DNA of 64,000 nt from Artemia franciscana. Taxonomy: Eukaryota > Arthropoda > Branchiopoda > Anostraca > Artemiidae. Below, piece after piece: positions 34,868 to 47,691 of this stretch. The stretch is taken from positions 434,001-498,000 of the forward strand of contig NW_027063379.1 in NCBI RefSeq assembly GCF_032884065.1. Reading direction: 5' to 3'. How positions within the stretch are numbered: the stretch's first letter is position 1; every line of letters begins with the position of its first letter. Below the pieces are notes generated by a model. That model saw only the letters and a list, made by a program, of their open reading frames with translations. It searched no databases and was not told where the DNA came from. The translations under genes and the position numbers were made by a program.

Positions 34868-37800
34868 TCAAAATTTTAGTACATTTTTATACAGCGTGCG
34901 AAAACTTGTGGATAGCTCGACATTGGAGGGTATTATATTCCATTGAAGTATAGATTTATAAATGGGGGATGGGTTGGCGGAACTAGAGACACACTTGGGG
35001 ACAATGAAGGAACGGTTGGATGAACGGAGACAGAGGCCTTCAGAATTATTAATATTAAAATAAGATAATAATTGAGGAGGAAGATTTTTATGGTAAACGG
35101 AGCATGCAAGGTATAGATTTAATTTTTTGATGATTTTTTCAAAAGGGATAATACCAAAATTGGAGTACAAGTCCTGGGTGGGATATAGTTGGGGCAGCCG
35201 AAAAACTGCTTTGATGGCACGGTTTTGGGCAGATTTTAATTTATTGGTAACTGAAGGAAAAAAGTTGCCCCAAACAGATCCACAGTATGAGATATATGGG
35301 TAAATAAAAGAGTAATAAAGTGTGACAAGGATATCGGGAGGAAGAAAATAATTCGCACGATTAATCATACTTACCTGTCCCAAAATTATGGCTCTGATCT
35401 AGGACACGTGTGTTGCAAATGATAGGGAGGAGTCAATGTGGACACCAAAAAACTTGGGAGGAGCCTGTGGGAGGAGATTGGTAGAATATTTTAGGCCAAG
35501 TGCTTGCGGAGCTTCATTTTTTTTTGTAAGGGGTTCGAAATAATACAACCTGACTTTTCTTGATCTTAATGGCCATGCAGTTAACTAGACACCACTCCTG
35601 TATTCTATTCAGAAGGGTTTGAGTAGAGGCGACGACGGATGGTAAATTACGACCGGTGATGAAAAATTCGCTATCGTCAGCAAAAAGTACTGGGTGCACT
35701 GATGGACCCAGGTCCGTAACCAAATCATTAATATAAAGGAGAAAAAGTATTGGGCCAAGTACAAAGCCTTGTGGGACGCCCCTTCGGACAGGTAGGGGAT
35801 GTGAAGTCAACCCGTCCAGACTCACACTCTGTACTCTACCGGAGATAAGAGCCAAATCATGAGAAAGGAACTCCACGAATTCCTAAGCTGTTGAGTTTAC
35901 TTAATAGAACACTGTGATCAACCGTATCAAAGGCCTTAGAAAAGTCCAGAAATATGCCCAATACAGTATTTTTAAGGTCAAGTTGGGAACGTATAAACTG
36001 TGTGGCGTCAATTAGTGCATGAGCAATTGAAAATTTGGAACGGAAGCCATATTGATGAGGAGAAATCAACAAGTCTGAAGAATGAATCCAAAATAAAAAG
36101 GGAGAAAGACGTCAGAATATAATTCTCTTGAGCGCTTTAGATATAACTGGGAGAAGTGAGATTGGACGATAATTACTTATCTCCGACGGATCGCCTTTTT
36201 TATGAATCGGGATAACAATTGCTGATTTAAATATTTCTGGGAAGACTCCATTGGTCATAGACAGGTTTGCTATGTGCACAATGGGTTCACAAACATAGGA
36301 AGATACGGTCCTAAGAAGCTTATTACTTATGCCAAAGAAGTCAGGTGTACTACTATTAGAGAGACATTTGATAACTTGAAGCACCTCTTTACGATCAGTT
36401 GGAGAGTAAAACATGGATCCAGGATTCTTGCTAGGTTGTACTGACTTGGAGAAGGTACAGGAGTTAGCATTTGGAATGTTAGTGAAATCATTATTAAAAG
36501 CATCCGGTACTGAACTTGGGTCAATTAATCTGCCACTGATGTCCTTAAGGTTAACAGGTACAGATCTTGAATTTCTTTTTTTTTGAAAGAATTTCATTTA
36601 TTGTTGACCAAATTTTTTGAATGAGAGATTTTTGAATAAAAATAAGTTTTTTTGCTTCCCGGACAAGTTTGGTATATAAATTTTTGTCTTTTTTATAATT
36701 AGTCAGGTCAATAACGTTACTGGTTTTGCAAGCTAACTTATATAGGTCATTTTTTCGGTATGAAGAGATTATCAGGCTTTTAGACGTCCAGGGGCGTATA
36801 TGAGTAGTTTTTCGGTTTGATTTACGAACTGGAAAGGTTGAACTGATAAGAACTGATAAGAAAGGTTGAATAATAAAGGTTGATAAGAAAGGTTGAACTG
36901 ATAAGATCACTCAGTCCCTGTGTAAAACCATTTGTGGCTGAATTAACATCCTGACAATCCAAAACCTTGGACCAGTCGAAGGATTTCAAACGATCTGTGA
37001 ACCTGTTCATATTCACAGTATTATATATTCTATTGTACGTAGGGGTTTTAGTTCTAGAGGGCTGAGTAGATGGTAGGGAGGGTAGTGAGAGATAGATTGG
37101 AAAGTGATCTGACAGGTCAGAAAATATTATTTTGGAGGACAGGTGGTTTCCCAGGGAAGTGGATACAAAAATGCTGTCAATTACAGTAGCTGTAGACCTC
37201 ACAGGATCAACTCTAGTAGGAAAAAGGATTGTGGGAAGAAGACCACTTGAGGTGAATGTTTCAAAATAGGTATCACAATCATTATTATTGCTAACATTTA
37301 GTAAATTACAATTGAAGTTCCCAAAAACTATTGCCTTCTTTTGTGGTAAATTAATAAAACTAGAAAAATGATCAAACAGGTTACAAAAGAAAGGGATCAG
37401 AAATGAGGGGGTCTTATAGAATAATGAAAAAATAAAAGAATTCTCGTCAAAACTTATGTCTACGACTATTGAATAAATTCATCTATTATTTATAGGTTGC
37501 GAGAATAAGGATTCACAGTCTAATAGCCAGGTGAATTTCAGACTTGACTGGATGTAAAGAGAAATGCCGCCAGAGGACTTGGTTAATTTTCTTTCAATAT
37601 GAATAGCTTGAAAACCAGGGAGGGAAAATTCATTCTTATCATCAATTTCTGAAAGCCACGTTTCCGTTATTCCAATTATGTCGAAAGGGCAGTAGCCATT
37701 AATTAAAATTAAGTCTTTAAAATAAGCCCACTTATCCCGTACACTTCCAATGTTAAAGCAAATTACATTAAGTTTAGTCTCTTCCATTAGCTTAGGTTTC

Positions 37801-37889
37801 ACATTTTTCACAAAATCAAAAGTGTCGACATACTCACAGTTAATTTGGTTTAAAGGGCTATCGGGGCTAGCTAAGGGGCTAGTGGGCAA
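34868..37889 (-). pseudogene. LINE ORF2: APE endonuclease and reverse transcriptase
   Basis: The endonuclease blocks are VICFNIGS, IGITETWLSE (catalytic Glu), GNFNCNL near 37320 (usual GDFN, so a catalytic Asp has become Asn), and FSDLSDHFPI near 37110. The RT blocks are NYRPISLLPVISKAL (36150), LGIFLDFSKAFDTVDHSVLL (motif A, 35950), GVPQGFVLGPILF (motif B, 35760) and LFADDSEFF (catalytic box, 35690). The thumb follows to 34868. At least six frame changes are visible, for example near 37480, 37200, 36600, 36100, 35870 and 35400. Confidence 0.9.
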
Positions 37890-37936
37890 ATTATTTTGGT
37901 CATCCTAATAGTTAAAAACAACATTATTACACAGTA

Positions 37937-39169
37937 TTAAATTCGTGAGAAACGTAAAATCTTGTACGGTGCACATTTAAACATCCATTGTTGTCTGAGT
38001 TTCATCATCTCCTTGATTAGAATATTGGAAATCTTCTTCAGCCGACGAAATATCATTGGTGGTAATTTTGGACTGGGATGGAAAGTTTGCCGTTTTTTCT
38101 TAGATTTTTTGCCTTTGACTAGGACAGTGGCATCGATTACCATCTTGGGTGTTGCGGCAATGTCAGAGCCTGCATTGATTTGCTTTGCAGTTGAGTCTAC
38201 AGGCTTAACTAGCTTTGATGTGGAATCTATGTCCTTTTTCATGGAGGATAATTGAGCCATAGCTGTTTCTAATATGTCATCACCTAGGAGTTTAGTGATA
38301 GCTTTCTTCTTGAGAATATTTTTGGTTTCCTCAGCTTCATTACTAACCTCAATTAAGCGACTGACTGTGAGATAAGTTGCAAGCCTTTGCCATTCTTGGC
38401 TATTTTTAGATGAATCTTTTTGAGGGCAGGATGTTGAAGTAAACTTAGGTAAGGGATGGGGAGAATGACTAGAACCTTGAGTATGAACATTATTTGCTTC
38501 TTTTGGAAATGATACTGTCTTTGCATCGGCTGCAACAACTGTTGCTTGGCTTCTACTGGGCCGATGGGATGTGGGTTGCCAAGGGATTCTTGCAGCTACA
38601 ACTGAGTAGGGTAGGTTCATTTTATCAGATGTTCTAAGGATTACAACTCGCTTTTGGTGAGCTGGGCAAGATTGTTTTTGGAGGGCTGTGTGTCCCTTAC
38701 GGTTACAATTTCTGCAGAAAGGGTCTGACTCAGGGCATTTACTAATTACGTGGCCTGTTTTCCCACACTTAAGGCAAGACGGATGGGACTGTTTGCAGTG
38801 TTTTTGCTGTGGCCGTGGACCAGACAAGTGGAGCATTGTAGGGGCTTAGGCTTATAAATCTTGTAAAAAAGAGACATACCGTACAAGAATATTTCTCCAC
38901 TTAGCTCAACTTTGCAGGAAATGAGGATTGAACGGCTAGGGTGAAGAAAACCTTCTTTGTTTAAACTTAGCCTTATAGCAGATGAAGGATTGATGAGAAG
39001 ACCTGAAGAATCTATTAGTTCAGTTTGTATTTCCTCCACTTTTAAACTGGTATCAAAACCATACAGCGCATACTTGTGTAACTTTTCCACATCTTTTTTT
39101 GTGGCTAAAATATTTGAGCCACCAAGAATTATTTCTTTGGATTTTGACAGGACATGGTCTGCCGCCTGA
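37937..39169 (-). pseudogene. LINE ORF1: gag-like nucleic acid-binding protein
   Basis: The N-terminal half contains RLSLNKEGFLHPSRSILISC-type text found in LINE ORF1 proteins. The centre has zinc knuckles: one around CSTC near 38830, then CLKCGKTGHVISKC and CRNCNRKGHTALQKQSC near 38770-38680. These bind the element RNA. A frame change near 38830 falls inside the first knuckle. The C-terminal tail is Lys-rich. Confidence 0.88.
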
Positions 39170-39200
39170 GAAGACGTTAGTAATGGTATGTCGAAAAGAT

Positions 39201-40240
39201 GTCTACAGTTGTCAATAGTTCTTTAATACTTTAAACATATGTCAACAATACGAATTACTATGTTGTAGGTCAAGAATATAATGCTAGAAGCCCATTAAAA
39301 GACCAAAAGACGACTGCTGGCTCCTTCTGCATATGGAAAATAACATCGAAGCGGGTTCAATTATGTTAGCATTCAAAGGCATTGACCCGGACAATGAAGT
39401 GACTTTGAATGGTGGATCAGGTCCTTTTAAAATCGACAGACCTTCATATTGTCCTTCAACAGAAACTGAAAATGGGGAGTATATACAGCCTAGTAATCAC
39501 AGATTCTGGACCTGTATGTTCTGATATCAAATTATAAGAATATACACGTAAAAAACCAATTTATAAGAAGTCTTAAAGATTGTTATTAAGGAGAAGATAT
39601 TATGTTAATCTACAAACTTTAGTAGTAGACAAATAGAAGATTTTAATTTATATTTAATTTTAAACCCGTGGAATGTAAAACATACCCTTCCTAGTAGTTT
39701 GAATTATAAGAATAATCCAATCATAACATATAAGTTCTAAATACAATTGGGCTAACAATTTTAACTATAATTTAACAAGGATAGTAATTGGAATCCCACT
39801 TGTAATTGTGAGCAATGTTCACCATTTTAAGTTCAGTCTGCTCTCTCCAATCTGTATGTTGTCCCAAATGACCATTCATATACGTAAATCCATAACTTCG
39901 GAGTGACAAGTTCGCTTGATTTCATTCTCTGCTCGAACCGCGCGACTGCAAATAGCTCAAGCGATGCTAAGTTTAGCAAATAAAATTCGGATCATTTACC
40001 AATCTCAAACTATTTTGTTATTGATAGTGGTCTCTTCAAAAAATGATGAAAAGAAAAGAAAGTAGGAATTCAAATGTGAATGGAAGAAAATAAATAGTGT
40101 TATATCTAAAGCAGAGCATAATGCCACACTTGACCAAATTAAGATACCTTTCCAACTCCTGCAACAATCCTCAGAAATGAAAGAGTCGGAGAACAAAATT
40201 ATAATCAATAAAATCACACGTGCAATGTGGTGTGCTGAGT
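39201..40240. other. Mostly unassigned; one open stretch
   Basis: 39271-39325 resembles part of the block at 26080-26150. An open stretch from 39333 to 39521 (MENNIEAGSIMLAFKGIDPD, then NEVTLNGGSGPFKIDRPSY) looks protein-like but matches nothing I know. The right part may be decayed upstream sequence of the LINE fragment that follows. Confidence 0.4.
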
Positions 40241-41110
40241 TTTTTGCCGTTCCTGTACGTAAAGTTTTTGTCCGGGTTAAGATATACCTGACTTGTCAAT
40301 AGATCCAGCTTTTCGGGAAAATTGCAAATATTCAAAGTTTTGGCACCAAATATGGAATATTGCGATCAGCCAAAATCTGGTGCCGTTAATGACATATGAC
40401 TATATACCAAACGTCGTTTTGCTAAGTGTGTTGAGAGTTACTGGATCAACTATTTCACCAGCGAGTTTTCTCCACCTGATTCAGTGCTAGAAACCCACTA
40501 TGAATCACTACTAGTGGATCGTCTAGTTGATACTGAAACAGATATTGCTTTCGTAGTCACGGTCTCTGACATTTATAGTGCTAACATTCACCTCTGAAAA
40601 ATATTCTTGCGTGGTTATGATCAATTATGTGGTTTTCATTAATTACATGCAAGTGATAAGCTGCTGCAGCATCAACATTTGTTTTACCAAATCATTTTTA
40701 TTTCTAGTACTGTCCCCGATTGTTTTTGTGTTGGTAAAATGATTCTTGTTCTAAAAAAAGATAAACATAGCCGGCCATAGTGTTCCTAAAGACCTATAAC
40801 AGATTCTTCTGTTGTATGTAAATTGCTGGAGTTATTAGTGATTAATGACATAAATAAGGCTTGTTCAACTCCGGACAATCAGTTAGATTTCAAAAAGGCT
40901 ATAGTCGGGAAAACATGCATTATAATCTTGCCAATGTTCTGTTGGATACAGACAAAAGTGGCGAGTTTCACGTCCATTCAGCTCATGATGTCTCTCGTGC
41001 TTCCGAGTCTAGTGTGTATTCTGGTTTACCGTGTGGTAAGCAACGAGATCTCAATTGTTAAGTTGTGCGGGTATTTAATACTCGCTTCTCAATTACGCTT
41101 ATTATAACAT
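40241..41110 (+). mobile_element. Decayed LINE RT fragment
   Basis: Pieces in changing frames read NCKYSKFWHQIWNI, KCVESYWINYFTSEFSPPDS, LLVDRLVDTETDIAFVV, FISSTVPDCFCVGKM, LELLVINDINKACSTPDNQL, ENMHYNLANVLLDTDKSGEF and SAHDVSR. In order these are the region before the RT and RT fingers through motif A of a LINE. A small part recurs at 50855-50980. It is heavily eroded. Confidence 0.72.
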
Positions 41111-41464
41111 GCTTATTATTGATCATCGTTGGCATTGCTTACTGCTTTATTGCTTACTGCTACGGGGAAAGCTTTGTGAAGTTCGTGATGTCTGTCACTG
41201 GGGTTATTTTGTATTTGATTCTTTATCAAGTTAATATGGCAGTGGAAGTCAAGAATAAATGGCAGTTTCAGAATTAATAGCCTGGTGAAGAGTGTACAAG
41301 CATAGTGCAAGACGATATTTGCCCATTTGCTTATTGATTTGGATTTAGCGTCCTTACAGCTCAGGGACTGCTGGTTTCACTAGCCATCGCCTTACCACGA
41401 AGCCTTCCAGAAACTACATATTCTGAAGTTTATTTTATTTTTATTATTGAAAATCAACAAACGA
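41111..41464. other. No clear gene
   Basis: A hydrophobic open stretch continues to 41274 (LIITCLLLIIVGIAYCFIAY), including a short internal duplication of ATTGCTTACTGC. It may be chance or a continuation of the decayed LINE in another frame. Confidence 0.35.
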
Positions 41465-44290
41465 AGACATTGGGAAGATTATAAATAAGGCCAAAAGCAG
41501 ATCTGAAGCCAAACTGTTTCATGTCCTGCAAACTGTTGATTGAGAAAACAAATCAAGCCGACCCAGGTCACGTCTAACGTAAATATCACTCAAGACACAA
41601 CAGAATACATGCCACCTGAAATTCGACCAACTCAAATCGAATCAAATATTGTAAAACGGAGGAATAAAATACCAGAAATAAGGAAAACGTACCAAAGTTA
41701 TTAAAATAAAAACAAATTCTACTAATTATGTAAGTAGACTAATGCACAAATTTAAATACCGATATTTTTATAAGAAAATAAACGCAACAACGGATGTAGC
41801 GAAAAATAGCACAATATCCCAACATATCAATGTTATCATCAACAATAATATAGGAACAACCACTAGCAAAGCATCAGCATCTTAAAAAAAAATGTATCGC
41901 AACGAAATATTTAACCACACCTATCTTCAGGGAATTCTGCCCTCTAAACGAAGAAGCCTATACAGCCAAAACTAAATGTACCACCTCAGTAGATGTAGAA
42001 GATATCATCACTACAACTATACCACATATTTACCCTCAGTCGATGGAATTGGATACTTCAATTTCAGATACTACAACAAAAACCATTCAGGACATGCTAA
42101 ACCAAATGAAGATCACAAGAAGTACCTAATTGCAATAAGACAACCAAGAAAATCCACTAGATGGGTAAGGATATCCTCAAGAACGATAGAAAGAATACGA
42201 TTCAGTGTGAAAGTCACTATCATTGATATTGACTATGGTAACAGAGAATGCGAGGATGGAGATGAAAATTGCCCGAATAAATGGTTCCCATTATCGGCAA
42301 CCCCCCCCCCCCCCTACAAAAAAAAATCAAAAACCGTCAACACAATGAATTATTTGAAAAATGAAGTAGATTGAGTAATATCTGACGCAAGCTTGACAAT
42401 GTCAAAGTAAATTCGAGTTCACACTGTTTGCCTTAACGGTTGGAGCCATATCATAAGACTTAGTAGACCCCACAAGCTTGAAAAATATTTTAAATGATAT
42501 AAAAACCAACTTAAAATTTGGTTTCCATTTGCCAGTAGAACCCAAAGAAGCAAACTCATTTTTATATTACAACAAACTGAAGGTAAATATAACAAAAATT
42601 AATGAACAACTTTTCGCAGTAATAAAGATTCAACTAATCAATCAACAGTCCATATAAGATTTATATAAAATATCTATCTTTGCCGTTAAGATGAAGGAAA
42701 CTAAATCCTCCATTAGCATCGTTCCAGAAGCAGAATAATTGCTCATTGATCAGGACAGAAGAAAATATGCACAAGCAAACTTCCAGGAAGTTAGAAGATG
42801 CGTCACATTAAAAGCTTAGTTGGCCAACCAACAATACCCATCTATAACGTAAGAACATGATCGTATATGTTGGCTCTTTTTTTGAAAGAATCACAACAAC
42901 AAATGTTCCTAACTAGTGTGAAGCTCTAATAGAAAACACAAAAAGACAAATATTTATCAAAAATGATGGTTATTTACTGTGCCCAAAGAGACAGTAGGAC
43001 AATCCTACAACGATAATACCAAGAAAATCAACCCCCAGTTATCGATCTGAACTACTCTTACAGGATGTTCGAAAACGAAGCCCTCCATCTAGCCAAAAAG
43101 TCAGGGATTAAAGGAGCAAAGCAATTGAAAAAGATAGGAGGTATTAGACTTGCAAATACCAGTCTTCACTAATGAGAACCAAAGATTAAAATATGTAGAA
43201 AGTCAATATGGATTATGTTAATCACATTTTGTGTACCATATTATAATAACAATATTTCTGATGTTTCTCATTTCACTAGCAATAAAAGCGCTGCTAGCGC
43301 TGAACTATGAAAAGCTATTAAAACTACGAAAATCAAGCGTCAAACATGAAATAATTGACGCGCAAGAGATGCATTAATTAAACCCCACTACTTCCGACGA
43401 TATCTGAGACATAAATATTGGGAGGATATTACACTACAAGAGAGTTAAGAGGTTGTCTTTTGTATATATCAATATCAAGTCCCTATTGCAAAAAAATATT
43501 GTTAATGTATAGTTGAGCGGCTTTAACGCAATTAACTCATTTCTGCATTTATGTTTGGCAACGCCATGTATCGGTAACATAAAAGAAGTGGCAGAAAAAT
43601 ACATGTAAAATCAGGCCTCTAATATTCACCAAATAGTTAGCTATTTGACAGAAGAGTGATCTTGTTTTCACCTAAACAACACTATAATTAGTGGGAAACT
43701 AACAATCCTTGAAATATCGCTGATTATATATTATGCCCAATTTTGTCATAAGGACGTACCTCCACATCCATAGGCTCCATACTATGGCAACCGACCACCC
43801 CTTATGATCGAAAATCAAATAACGAGTCACATCTATTGTCAAACTTTATCAGCCACCAAAGAATGTCCCATAACAACACAACGGATATATCTCATCCCAC
43901 AAAGACCAACGAAGACGATAATCATCCACCTCGATAATCCCAGTCATAAAGAAGAAAATTCCAACTATGATTACTTCAATAATCACCGTCAATCCAAATT
44001 CTTAAAACAAAGAGAGCAAGACTAAGTCAACCAAAGAAGAAAAAGTATACAGCTGAAAAATATCCTCGAACTGATATCGAACAAATACCAGGTTAGAACT
44101 GAGGCGGTTACTCAAAGAACTAGGATCTCTACGCACATATGAGGAACTCTACATGCAAAGACAACAACATTTGTAACCCAAGCCATTAAGAAATCCAATA
44201 TATAAACATCATCGGTAACTAAAATCCGAGAAGTCCTCAACGTAACCTGTATTGTCATAACTTATGAATCCAAATATCCATAATAGATAA
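41465..44290 (+). mobile_element. Env-bearing retroelement fossil, copy II
   Basis: It is the second long copy: the env-like tract lies at about 41700-43420 and the non-coding 3' part runs to 44290. The first 235 bp are in the opposite orientation to copy I. The longest surviving open stretch is 41976-42371 (Tyr/His-rich start, Arg-rich centre). A pure C run lies near 42302-42314. It is broken many times and of similar age to copy I. Confidence 0.65.
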
Positions 44291-44329
44291 TAATAGATGA
44301 TATTAACTATAGATAACTTTATTAACTAT

Positions 44330-44880
44330 CTTTACTAATTATATGATAACTATAGACGATGATGTAATAAGAACATCAAATAAACGAGTAGGCAAAGTAC
44401 TTTTACAGCAGTAGTTTAGTAAAGATGATGTTACTGGTGATACCAAGTATCATAAAAACATAAGGAATGTTGTTACATATGTCCTGAAAATGGGTGACAG
44501 CGATGAAATTATCATTGGGAATCAAGAATTAAATGAATTGCTAAATAGTATGCTAAATTTTATGGAGTATACGCCCTTCATCTACAGAACAAGATTAAAT
44601 ATTTCAAGATACTGGAACGATAACTAAAAAACAACGTTATTGACTGGTAAACATAAATATTTCAAGATACTGGAACGATAACTAAAAAACAGCGTTATTG
44701 ACTCGTAAATAATGAAACATCTGAAACTTCCTTTCTACGATAATAACCAGCCAAAAAGTACAAAGTTTTCACGGAATGAGCATATTATTCACAATACCCC
44801 AAGTAAACGATGAACAAATGAAAGCAACAATCTGGAAAAGACAAGAAAAATGAAAGGTAGAAGGCATGAATTTACAGAGA
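44330..44880. repeat. Repeat shared with 23600-24090
   Basis: It matches the segment downstream of copy I, including AAAGATGATGTTACTGGTGA and AAATATTTCAAGATACTGGA; the latter is locally doubled here (44597 and 44656). Confidence 0.6.
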
Positions 44881-47149
44881 CAAAAAAAAAACAATATATA
44901 ATACAAGTATTACTAAATTGAAAAAGAGAACCCTTATTATTTTTACAATTTTTTTTTTGATCGTGTGATTTTGATGAAAAAATGCTTATGGAAAATAAAT
45001 ATTTAAAACAACCATTATTCGGTACAAAATAGCTTTTCAGCCAAAATACTAAATTTTTCTTAATGACAGTTTTTATTGTTTAATAGTAATTTAACTTTTT
45101 GATATGACAAACTTAGCCATCTCTGCCAGCAAGCCTACTTGTTGAAACGAAACTAGCAAGTACCAAAAATTTTGTAAAAATCTTCTGTAACTATTTCTCA
45201 ATTCCTAAGTAGTAAAAGTAGTAAATTTATGCATCAATTTTGCTCGAAAATCGTCTGGCCTGAGAAAACAATCTAGATAGGTACTGAGTTCCATAATAAC
45301 AGTTAAGACTTTAGATATATCACTTTCATCTCAGAATGAAGATGTTTCGTTGTTACTATTAGATATATTAGTGTATTTACGAAAACGACAGTTACAACCA
45401 GTCAAAAACATAATTGTAGCAGACTACGAACTATACCAGATAATTTTAAGAGCCGAATTCGGGGTTAAAAGATAACCGGTACCGAGCGAAAGCGATTTCA
45501 GCTGTTAAAAACATACCACAGGTTTCTTTTCTTCCTTTCTATTCTTGGAAATCTTCCATTCTAGGCAAAATGGCAGCAATCACTAGGGAAAAATTTCGGA
45601 AGTATTTCTCTCACCTCTTAGAAAATTGGTTCACACCCAAACAAGAGGAAAATGTCAACAAAAAAGGTGAGATTTTTTTCTAGATAAAATACTTACTGGA
45701 AACATTATTTTATGACGGGCAACATATTTAAGGGATTGTCCAGAGCCAATTTTTTCTTGCTGTTTATAATGTCTGAATGGAAAATCACTTTTGTCTCTTT
45801 GCAAATATTCAAGCAAGTTCTGACTGTAGACTGGCTATTCTTTGTTGGTTAACTACTTATGAAAATGAAAAAAATAGAAAGTGCTGGGAGGCATTGACTA
45901 CCCATGCCTTGGGTTTTCTATCAACACTTTTTGTTTCCTTTCGGCTTATTTGAAATGTGTTGTATTCAAAGCGGATCCTGGGTGTTGACCTGTTTTGGAT
46001 TCCTGCCTGAATCTGTCAAAATATGAATTTGTCTATTACAGAATACAGTACAGCTTGTTTTTCTTGCGTTGAATTACACAAAATTTGATTCGTCTTGGTG
46101 GAGCAAACAAGACTTTACGGGTCAGTTGTATATTCAACAGTGCCCTGGTGTTGCTAATGGAAAAATTTTTTTGCATTCGGTTTCCGGGAAAACATGAATT
46201 GTTGCTAAAGGACTTCAGGTATTGGGGTAGCATGCCGAGAATGACAATCACAAAAGTCAAGTTGTTTTGAATTCTAAACCGTACAATCTATGATGCACAA
46301 CTGTTCTCATAATTTAAGAAGATATATTGATAAATTGAGAAACCATCTATATTATGTGTTCATTATGGAACATTGTCTGGTGTCGTGTTTAATTGAAATT
46401 ATTTTTTTTTTCAAATGGAGTTTATCCAATGAAATCAAAGAGCGAAATTCAATTTAAACAAAGTACCTCGTAGTTTATGTAATATATAACCGAAAACGAG
46501 AATCAGAACGCCCCAAAATTGAAGAACAAAGAATTTTGCTGGTAGACATAAGACAGTGAGAATCAGAACGAGAAAAAATGAAAATGAAAAAGAAACAAAA
46601 ATTGCGTTTCAACAACACATTCAAAATCTTTATAAACATCAAACTATGGCACAAAGCGCAATGTAAGCCTATAAGGATGCAGTAAACTGCACAAGTTTAA
46701 ATTAAAATTTATTGGGACCTTTCAACGTTGTATGTATTCACTGTGAAGTCCTCCAATCTCTCGAAAAAAGAGTAGCCAACAAAGATAATCCATTAGGAAG
46801 TTGCTGCTTGATCGTTAAAATTGCATTGCCAACTCTAAAATATTTAAATTAATTGATTTTTCTCTTTTATTGGATGTCACTCCCTGTTTGAAGAGTTCAA
46901 ACAAATCCGACACTTGAATTCACATTTTACTTTATCTTCATTCAACGCAAGCGATGATAATACCATCAATAATCTTAATAATTTCAGTTTCCAAGCCGCC
47001 TAATAAATTTATCAGAAAATGTCTCAATTAATGTTAGCCATGGAGGTTGCTAACCACTTTATTGTAGTGTGAAAGGCATTTTAATTTGCATTCGACGTAA
47101 TAAAGGAAGAATCAGTATATTACACTCTTTTCCAGTGTTTTCTGAATAC
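44881..47149. other. Apparently unique region with a possible first exon
   Basis: I see no match to the other repeats. It holds the exon-like segment at 45570-45666. A further open stretch at 46085-46267 is not recognisable. The rest is AT-rich. Confidence 0.45.
45570..45666 (+). other. Putative first coding exon of an unknown gene
   Basis: ATG at 45570 in a good context (GCAAAATGGC) opens MAAITREKFRKYFSHLLENW and FTPKQEENVNKK, then a GTGAGA donor at 45667. The reading continues only six codons past the donor before a stop. The charged, protein-like composition in AT-rich surroundings supports a real or former exon. The family is unknown, and no partner exon with matching phase could be identified with confidence. 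Confidence 0.42.
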
Positions 47150-47691
47150 AGTTGTCAATTCCTTCTTCCCACGGGTAAATAACCTTCCATTTCTCTTTCT
47201 ATTAATTTTTTTTAATATCTGGTATGCATGGTATAATCATTGGATTTTATGAAATGATATTGGTAGTTTATACTGAAAAAGTTCCGAAGTATTAAAGAAT
47301 TATAGCTCTTGTTTCCGAACTGATTTGGCGTATTTTTGCCTCACGTGATATGTTTTTTAATAGAATTGAAATTTAATTTGGAACAATTTAATCGATAATC
47401 GCCAATTTTGTGCATAATGTTTCAAATGTGCTATTTTATTTTATTTTAGAACACATGTACTTCACTTGAAATAATTTTGACAGAGTTGGGAATGAATTTC
47501 AAGATACTTTTTGTTTTCAAGATGCTATTGTAATCATGTTAAATAAGTCTGTGAACATTTCACAAAATAATATTCCTAAATTCCTAAATAATATTTCAGT
47601 CAATAATTTTCACTTAAAAAAGAAAAGAGAAATTTATATAGCGATCGAATTTTAGTTTTAATAAAAATGAAACATGATATGGCAAGGACTT

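Larger units (their letters stand above)
34680..39200 (-). mobile_element. Long LINE, Jockey/CR1-like, minus strand
   Basis: The element has a gag-like ORF1 (39169-37937) and an endonuclease-RT ORF2 (37889-34868), then a short 3' end rich in ATTGA-like repeats (34680-34715). Its RT motifs and APE-type endonuclease place it in the Jockey/CR1 group. It is 4.5 kb and close to full length, but has many frame changes, so it is dead and older than the LINE at 56530. Confidence 0.9.

Noticed and set aside
41065-41277. Hydrophobic 70-codon stretch as a membrane protein gene
   Set aside because: It overlaps the end of a decayed LINE RT and contains an internal short duplication; chance is more likely.
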